NCBI GenBank assembly: GCA_004352715.1
Contig: SCFE01000034.1
Span: 2,011,441 to 2,075,440 of the forward strand
Length of the DNA stretch: 64,000 bases
Source of the DNA: Hofstenia miamia
Lineage: Eukaryota > Xenacoelomorpha > Acoela
Direction of reading: 5' to 3'
Below are positions 61,354 to 64,000 of the stretch, one piece after another. Both the position numbers and the translations under genes were made by a program. Below the pieces are notes generated by a model. It worked only from the letters and a program-made list of their open reading frames with translations, had not been told where the DNA came from and ran no database searches. How positions within the stretch are numbered: the first letter of the stretch is position 1; the number at the start of each line of letters is the position of its first letter.

Positions 61354-61601
61354 TAAAGGTTTTTTCGGTATAGTCAATAGATAATAACACGGTTGAAAAG
61401 AAACATATACAAAATGTATTAAAGAATAGATAAATAGTACTAAAGGTAGATCTTTCGTACTGAAATCTTTAACGTATATAACTCCTGCAAACTTTCATGC
61501 ATATAGTGTTTTTCAATGACTCAATAATGACATACACGGGCTTGAAACACTGACCAAATCAATTTATTTTTCTTCTTGTGTCTTTTCATTGGCTGTTCCA
61601 G

Positions 61602-61713
61602 CTCAACGCAATCCAAGAATTTAGCAGAAAATGAGACTCGCCCCAATCCATTTACAGAAATGCTTAAATTTATAACAGAGGTTACATCTCTATTTATCAA
61701 TATCCTAGACTAG
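61602..61713 (+). CDS. Candidate terminal exon, unidentified
   Basis: A good acceptor (TTTTCATTGGCTGTTCCAG, ending 61601) is followed by an open frame of 36 codons. It reads STQSKNLAENETRPNPFTEM, then LKFITEVTSLFINILD, and ends in TAG. It would need a phase-2 predecessor; exon 4 of the split gene ends in phase 1, so a missing exon would be required to link them. Weak on its own. Confidence 0.25.
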
Positions 61714-62744
61714 ATTTCAATTTCACTGTAATTTTCTGATATTACATTGAGAAAAATTATCGGTATATATGTACATGTACATTATATTGTAAAGTAAGAA
61801 GCGTATGTTAACCTCAGAAGACGTTCGTTATCATTTCAATTGAATTTATATAATTTACTTCTTTTACAAGGTTGTACAAGCAGTGTGCTATCATATAATG
61901 AAAAATATAACCCCGTTTTTGTAAAATATTATTCAACAGACTATTTAAAGTATTTTCATATTGTTTGATGTGTTTTTAATATAGCTATATCATCTGATCA
62001 ATGATAAATGTGTTGATAAATCCACTTTAAGCAGGACAAATTATAACTTTATAGTTGTAAAATTGAACTTCTGAGTGATTTCAAAATAAGTACTTAATTT
62101 GGATTTTGATGCAAACTGCATTGGCAGTTGTTATGACCGTTTAAGTACATGCATGTATAATAGCAGAATAGTATTCTTAATTATATAATATTCAACTAAG
62201 GGCAAAACAAGCTTTGGAGACGGGCACGGACGAACAAACGGACCTATGTTTACAGTTATTGGCTACGGGCCGGGCATGGGCCCTACCCTAGATGATCGTT
62301 TTCTTTAAATTTAAAGTTGAGATATTCAAAGGCACATAATCAAAGTAGTGCTGAATCCGGTTAAATCCGATTATGCTGCAGGGACCAGTTAATCAGGTTA
62401 AAATCCGTTTAAATATTTTTTATTTTCAAAATTTATTGAATAAAATTACTGGAGAACAATTGAAATTTTGTGAAGGGTTGCAAAGATTCCTACTTATTGT
62501 TGTAATTCAGGTCCTAATCTACATTTATGATATTGAAATTATGGAATTGAAATAGTTTCTATTCATTCATAAATTCAAAATTTCTTATTTAGTACTGTTT
62601 TATCTACACTATTAAATATATATATCGGCGATAACTCATCTTGGAATACATTTTTGATTAAAAAAATCTTTACCATAAAATTAGCGTATATTTTGGCGGA
62701 TTGAAACCATTATATTTGTTACTATAATCTAGGAGTATTGTTTA
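61714..62744. other. Non-coding stretch
   Basis: No gene; a GC-rich patch at 62215-62300 (GGGCACGGACGAAC, GGGCCGGGCATGGGCCC) may be a worn transposon end. Confidence 0.35.
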
Positions 62745-63784
62745 TCGACCAAAGAAAGTTTGTCCTGAAATGCTATTGGAAGACCGAAAATGCCACTGAA
62801 GTGCAATGCTAGTTAACAAATCAATTTGCAAAACCGCCACCCACTCGTTGGACCATTGCGCGGACCACAGACAAAATTAAAGCAGATGGCACCGTTCAGA
62901 ATATCAACATAAAACTTTCAGGACGACCACGGACATCTACATCCCCTGGAAAAGAACTATAGGTGCAGGAAGCATTCCTTCGATCACCACGGAAATCACT
63001 TCGCCAAACTGCTCGGGAAACCCACATCTCAAAAGGTAGGGTAAACCGCTCTATAAAGCCTCTGCATTGGAAATGCTACATTCCAAGGCTGTGTCAAGTT
63101 CTCAACGAAGACGATCCTTACCGGAGAGTCAAAGTTTGTGAATGGTACCTGGCAAAATGTGCACACGATCTCGAGTTTGCACACAAAATTGTATGGAGTG
63201 ATGAAGCAACCCTCAAATTAAATTTTACCATTAACCGCCATAATTTCACGCACTGGTGTCCTACAAATCCTCACGTAACAATTGAACGCCATAAACTTAC
63301 CAGGAATAACAGTGTGGTGTGGAATATCCGCATTGGGTATCATAGGACTTTTCTTTTTCAACGAAACTGTAAATGGTGAGAGCTTCCTCAACTTGCTTCA
63401 GGAATTTGTTGATCCACAAACTACAGAGACGTTTGGTGAAGACAGCGAAATTTACTTTCAGCAATATGGAGCACCTCCCCACTGCCATCGCGATGTACGA
63501 GCTTACCTTGATGCAGTGTTTCCTGACACATGGATTGGACGAAGGGGCCTCATTGAATACCCTGCGCGTTCCCCAGACCTAACAGACTTTTTTTATGGGT
63601 ATACTTAAAAGACAACGGTTATGCCAACAAACCAAGGACAATTGATGTATTGAAATTGGACATTGAAAGACAATATCGTGATATTCCTAAGGACATGTGT
63701 CGTGACGTTTGCGAATCCCTTGGTGCGCATTATCAGCGTTGTCTGTACAATAATGGTAATCAATTTGAACATTCGCAAACATGA
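62745..63784 (+). pseudogene. Tc1/mariner-type (DDE_3) transposase, inactivated
   Basis: Plus-strand frames cover nearly the whole protein. N-terminal part: PPPTRWTIARTTDKI, then LSGRPRTSTSPGKEL and a stop. Helix-turn-helix: [20 protein letters not shown]. Core: [20 protein letters not shown], with the first catalytic Asp. The frame shifts near 63285 into [20 protein letters not shown] and [20 protein letters not shown]. The D of the family's QQDGAPPH motif is Tyr here (TAT, 63465-63467), so the second catalytic residue is lost. Next comes YPARSPDLT, where a small deletion removes the PLDFFLW region, and then another frame to the C-terminus and TGA at 63782-63784. This transposase family is widespread in arthropods and other invertebrates. 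Confidence 0.85.
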
Positions 63785-63872
63785 TTCTTCAAACACATTT
63801 GTCTCATTTATTCGGTGCTATTTCATTTCGCTTTATGTCCATAAATAAAGGTTTTCTCATAATTCTAAAAGA

Positions 63873-63896
63873 GTGCATTTTTTGAGACACCCTGTA
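63873..63896 (+). repeat. Right terminal repeat of the Tc1/mariner element
   Basis: TGCATTTTTTGAGACACCCTGTA ends in the expected TA. No matching left end was found upstream of 62745, so the left side is lost or too diverged. A related TTTTTTTGAGACACCCC sits alone at 43182-43200. Confidence 0.6.
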
Positions 63897-64000
63897 TATA
63901 TAACTCTGAAATGCAAGTCATATTTTAGATAATAAATTTAACGTGTACCAGAATTCTTGTTAATTGCATTTTAAATTCGATGTGAAAGTTATTTAAATAG

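Noticed and set aside
1-64000. CRISPR arrays, operons, Shine-Dalgarno sites, bacterial terminators
   Set aside because: The window is eukaryotic (introns, LINEs, GPCR, LDLa); no array of regular direct repeats was seen.
1-64000. tRNA or rRNA genes
   Set aside because: No cloverleaf with A/B box sequences and no conserved rRNA segment was recognised by eye; a tRNA or covariance-model scan would settle it.

Overview
The window looks like nuclear DNA of an AT-rich invertebrate animal. It has spliced genes with GT-AG introns, LDL-receptor class A (LDLa) modules, rhodopsin-like GPCR coding sequence, non-LTR retrotransposons, and many hAT, Tc1/mariner and Harbinger-like transposons. The species cannot be fixed from sequence alone; the non-LTR families would fit a cnidarian or lophotrochozoan. 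Gene density is very low and three runs of N mark assembly gaps.

Layout. 0.6-2.1 kb: decayed L1/Tx1-like LINE (minus). 3.2-4.05 kb: two spliced exons encoding a secreted or ectodomain LDLa protein (plus). 4.7-5.6 kb and 8.0-8.2 kb: two pieces of another LINE family (minus). 7.2-7.6 kb: GC-rich hAT-like MITE. 8.67-10.28 kb: complete-ended hAT element with a broken transposase. 10.9-11.3 kb: second L1/Tx1-like fragment. 11.7-12.9 kb: GPCR with TM1-TM6 in one frame and TM7 in the next. 13.3-15.7 kb: Jockey/CR1-like LINE broken by a gap flanked by an exact 90-bp duplication. 16-22 kb: mostly non-coding. 22.0-22.5 and 23.87-24.85 kb: two foldback elements, the second ending in a 1-kb gap. 28.1-28.35 kb: terminal exon of a second GPCR. 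28.9-30.5 kb: LINE with a 2A peptide at the start of ORF1. 30.9-31.5 kb: LINE C-terminal fragment. 32.9-33.9 kb: mariner pseudogene. 34.4 kb: small hAT MITE. 36.8-37.1 kb: Tc1 relic.

40.4-54.5 kb holds the best new gene candidate: four small plus-strand exons, far apart, whose splice phases (1, 2, 1) all agree and which encode a single-pass membrane protein with a long cytoplasmic tail. Its introns carry a LINE fragment (43.4-44.2 kb) and a hAT element (51.55-53.28 kb) that begins about a dozen bases after a splice donor. Beyond it lie a mariner deletion derivative with ~205-bp inverted repeats (57.55-58.34 kb), a 1.35-kb Harbinger-like foldback element built from repeated terminal motifs (60.0-61.35 kb), and a dead Tc1/mariner transposase (62.7-63.9 kb).

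The host genes probably act at the cell surface: an LDLa ectodomain, GPCRs, and a signal-anchored membrane protein. The LDLa exons and the first GPCR exon are on the same strand with compatible splice phase and could be one LDLa-GPCR gene. Everything else recognised is transposon-derived and mostly inactive.
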